Below are positions 63,268 through 64,000 of a stretch of DNA of 64,000 nt, piece by piece. The position numbers and the translations under genes were made by a program. The notes below the pieces were generated by a model, which worked only from the letters and a program-made list of their open reading frames with translations, was not told the origin of the DNA and searched no databases. The DNA comes from Afipia sp. 1NLS2. Lineage in GTDB: Bacteria; Pseudomonadota; Alphaproteobacteria; Rhizobiales; Xanthobacteraceae. The DNA lies in contig NZ_ADVZ01000003.1 in assembly GCF_000178995.1 (NCBI RefSeq), positions 1 to 64,000 on the forward strand. The letters run 5' to 3'. Within the stretch, counting starts at the first letter, position 1, and each line of letters opens with the position of its first letter.

Positions 63268-64000
63268 TCAGACTTTCTCCAGCGCGCCCTGAACATCCTC
63301 GATCAGGTCGTCGACGTGTTCGAGGCCGACCGAGAAGCGGATGAACCCGTCGCCGATACCGAGTTCGGCGCGTTCATCCGGCGTCAGACGCTGATGCGTG
63401 GTGGTGGCGGGATGAGTGACGATGCTCTTGGAGTCGCCGAGATTGTTGGAAATGCGCGCGACCTGGAAGCCGTTCAGGGCGCGGAATGCGCCAGCCTTGC
63501 CGCCCTTCACCTCGAAGCCGATCATCGTCGAGCCTGCGCGCATCTGCTTCTTGATGACATCGGCCTGCGGATGGTCGGCACGGCCCGGATAGATCAGCCG
63601 CGTCACTTTCGGATGCGTGGCGAGGATGTCGGCGATCTTCGCCGCACTTTCGGTCTGCGCCTTGACGCGCACGCCGAGCGTCTCAAGCCCCTTCAACAGC
63701 ACCCAGGCATTGAACGGTGACATGGAAGGCCCGGTCTGGCGGAAGAAATTATGGATGTGCTCCATGATGAATTCTTGCGTCGACAGGATGACCCCGCCGA
63801 GACAGCGGCCCTGTCCATCGATGTGCTTGGTCGCCGAATAGACAACGACATCCGCGCCGAGTTCGAGCGGGCTCTGGTAAAGAGGCGTTGCGAACACATT
63901 GTCCACCACGAGGCGGGCGCCCCCCTGATGGGCGATCTTTGCTACCTCCGCGATGTCGACCACCTCGAGCGTCGGATTGGTTGGACTCTCCAGGAACAGC
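63268..64000 (-). CDS. metZ: O-succinylhomoserine sulfhydrylase/cystathionine synthase family (5' part outside window)
   Basis: The C-terminal 243 residues of a PLP-dependent Cys/Met metabolism enzyme. The frame stays open to the window edge (residues LFLESPTNPTLEVVDIAEVAK). The PLP Lys is in VVYSATKHIDGQGRCLGGVIL, whose wording is typical of MetZ. The end FIRFSVGLEHVDDLIEDVQGALEKV is also typical of the family. MetZ makes homocysteine from O-succinylhomoserine and sulfide. A cystathionine gamma-synthase or lyase cannot be fully excluded without the N-terminus. Confidence 0.8.
   Translation of the reverse strand, partial: LFLESPTNPTLEVVDIAEVAKIAHQGGARLVVDNVFATPLYQSPLELGADVVVYSATKHIDGQGRCLGGVILSTQEFIMEHIHNFFRQTGPSMSPFNAWVLLKGLETLGVRVKAQTESAAKIADILATHPKVTRLIYPGRADHPQADVIKKQMRAGSTMIGFEVKGGKAGAFRALNGFQVARISNNLGDSKSIVTHPATTTHQRLTPDERAELGIGDGFIRFSVGLEHVDDLIEDVQGALEKV

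Noticed and set aside
1-64000. tRNA, rRNA, CRISPR array, insertion sequence or prophage
   Set aside because: No tRNA-like cloverleaf end, regular spaced repeat, transposase or integrase was recognised in any part of the window.

Overview
The window is about 64 kb of high-GC chromosomal DNA from an alphaproteobacterium, most likely of the Bradyrhizobium/Afipia/Rhodopseudomonas/Nitrobacter group. The evidence is a GcrA cell-cycle regulator with clustered CcrM (GANTC) sites, a D-tartrate dehydratase whose catalytic residues fall exactly at the numbering known for the Bradyrhizobium enzyme, an Irr-type iron control element before feoA, and a phoR-pstSCAB-phoU-phoB locus. I found no rRNA, tRNA, CRISPR array, insertion sequence or prophage.

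Layout. (1) 1-6487: kdpABC potassium pump (kdpA cut by the window edge) with its KdpD/KdpE two-component system. (2) 6539-33794: a large exopolysaccharide (EPS) island in three transcription blocks. A leftward block (16870 to 6539) holds a glycosyltransferase, Wzy-like polymerase, asparagine synthase-like protein, Wzc-like tyrosine autokinase, two thymidylate-kinase-like proteins (one fused to a nucleotidyltransferase-like domain) and a Wzx-like flippase. Two divergent NarL-type regulators sit at 17108-19043, followed rightward by a secreted beta-propeller protein and a Wza-like export protein. A second leftward block (33794 to 21776) holds a membrane-anchored epimerase, an aminotransferase, an ExoY-type initiating sugar transferase, a 1614-residue secreted protein with a duplicated propeller-like half and an internal phosphoesterase, and a type I secretion ABC transporter with its membrane-fusion partner. 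(3) 34465-49000: ordinary genes: DUF488, a membrane protein, a MEKHLA protein, D-tartrate dehydratase, feoAB, a VOC protein, an amino-acid binding protein, an L,D-transpeptidase, cyanide-insensitive-type cytochrome bd with a DUF2474 microprotein, a polysaccharide deacetylase, an OmpA-like protein and a UPF0104 protein. (4) 48702-55378: the complete phosphate regulon core with a Pho box before pstS. (5) 55466-64000: gcrA, argD-argF, hslO, apaG, opgC with two SGNH-hydrolase paralogues, and a partial metZ.

How it fits together. The EPS island has a nearly complete Wzx/Wzy pathway: initiation (sugar transferase), precursor modification (epimerase, aminotransferase), one recognisable glycosyltransferase, flipping, polymerisation, length control and export. 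The most interesting point is a type I secretion system and its probable giant substrate placed in the same operon as the initiating enzymes. In addition, four 16-bp sites of the NarL 7-2-7 form lie only in the non-coding segments beside the EPS blocks, and both locally encoded NarL-family regulators have lost the acidic pocket of a normal receiver. This suggests a phosphorylation-independent local circuit controlling polysaccharide and secreted-protein production.
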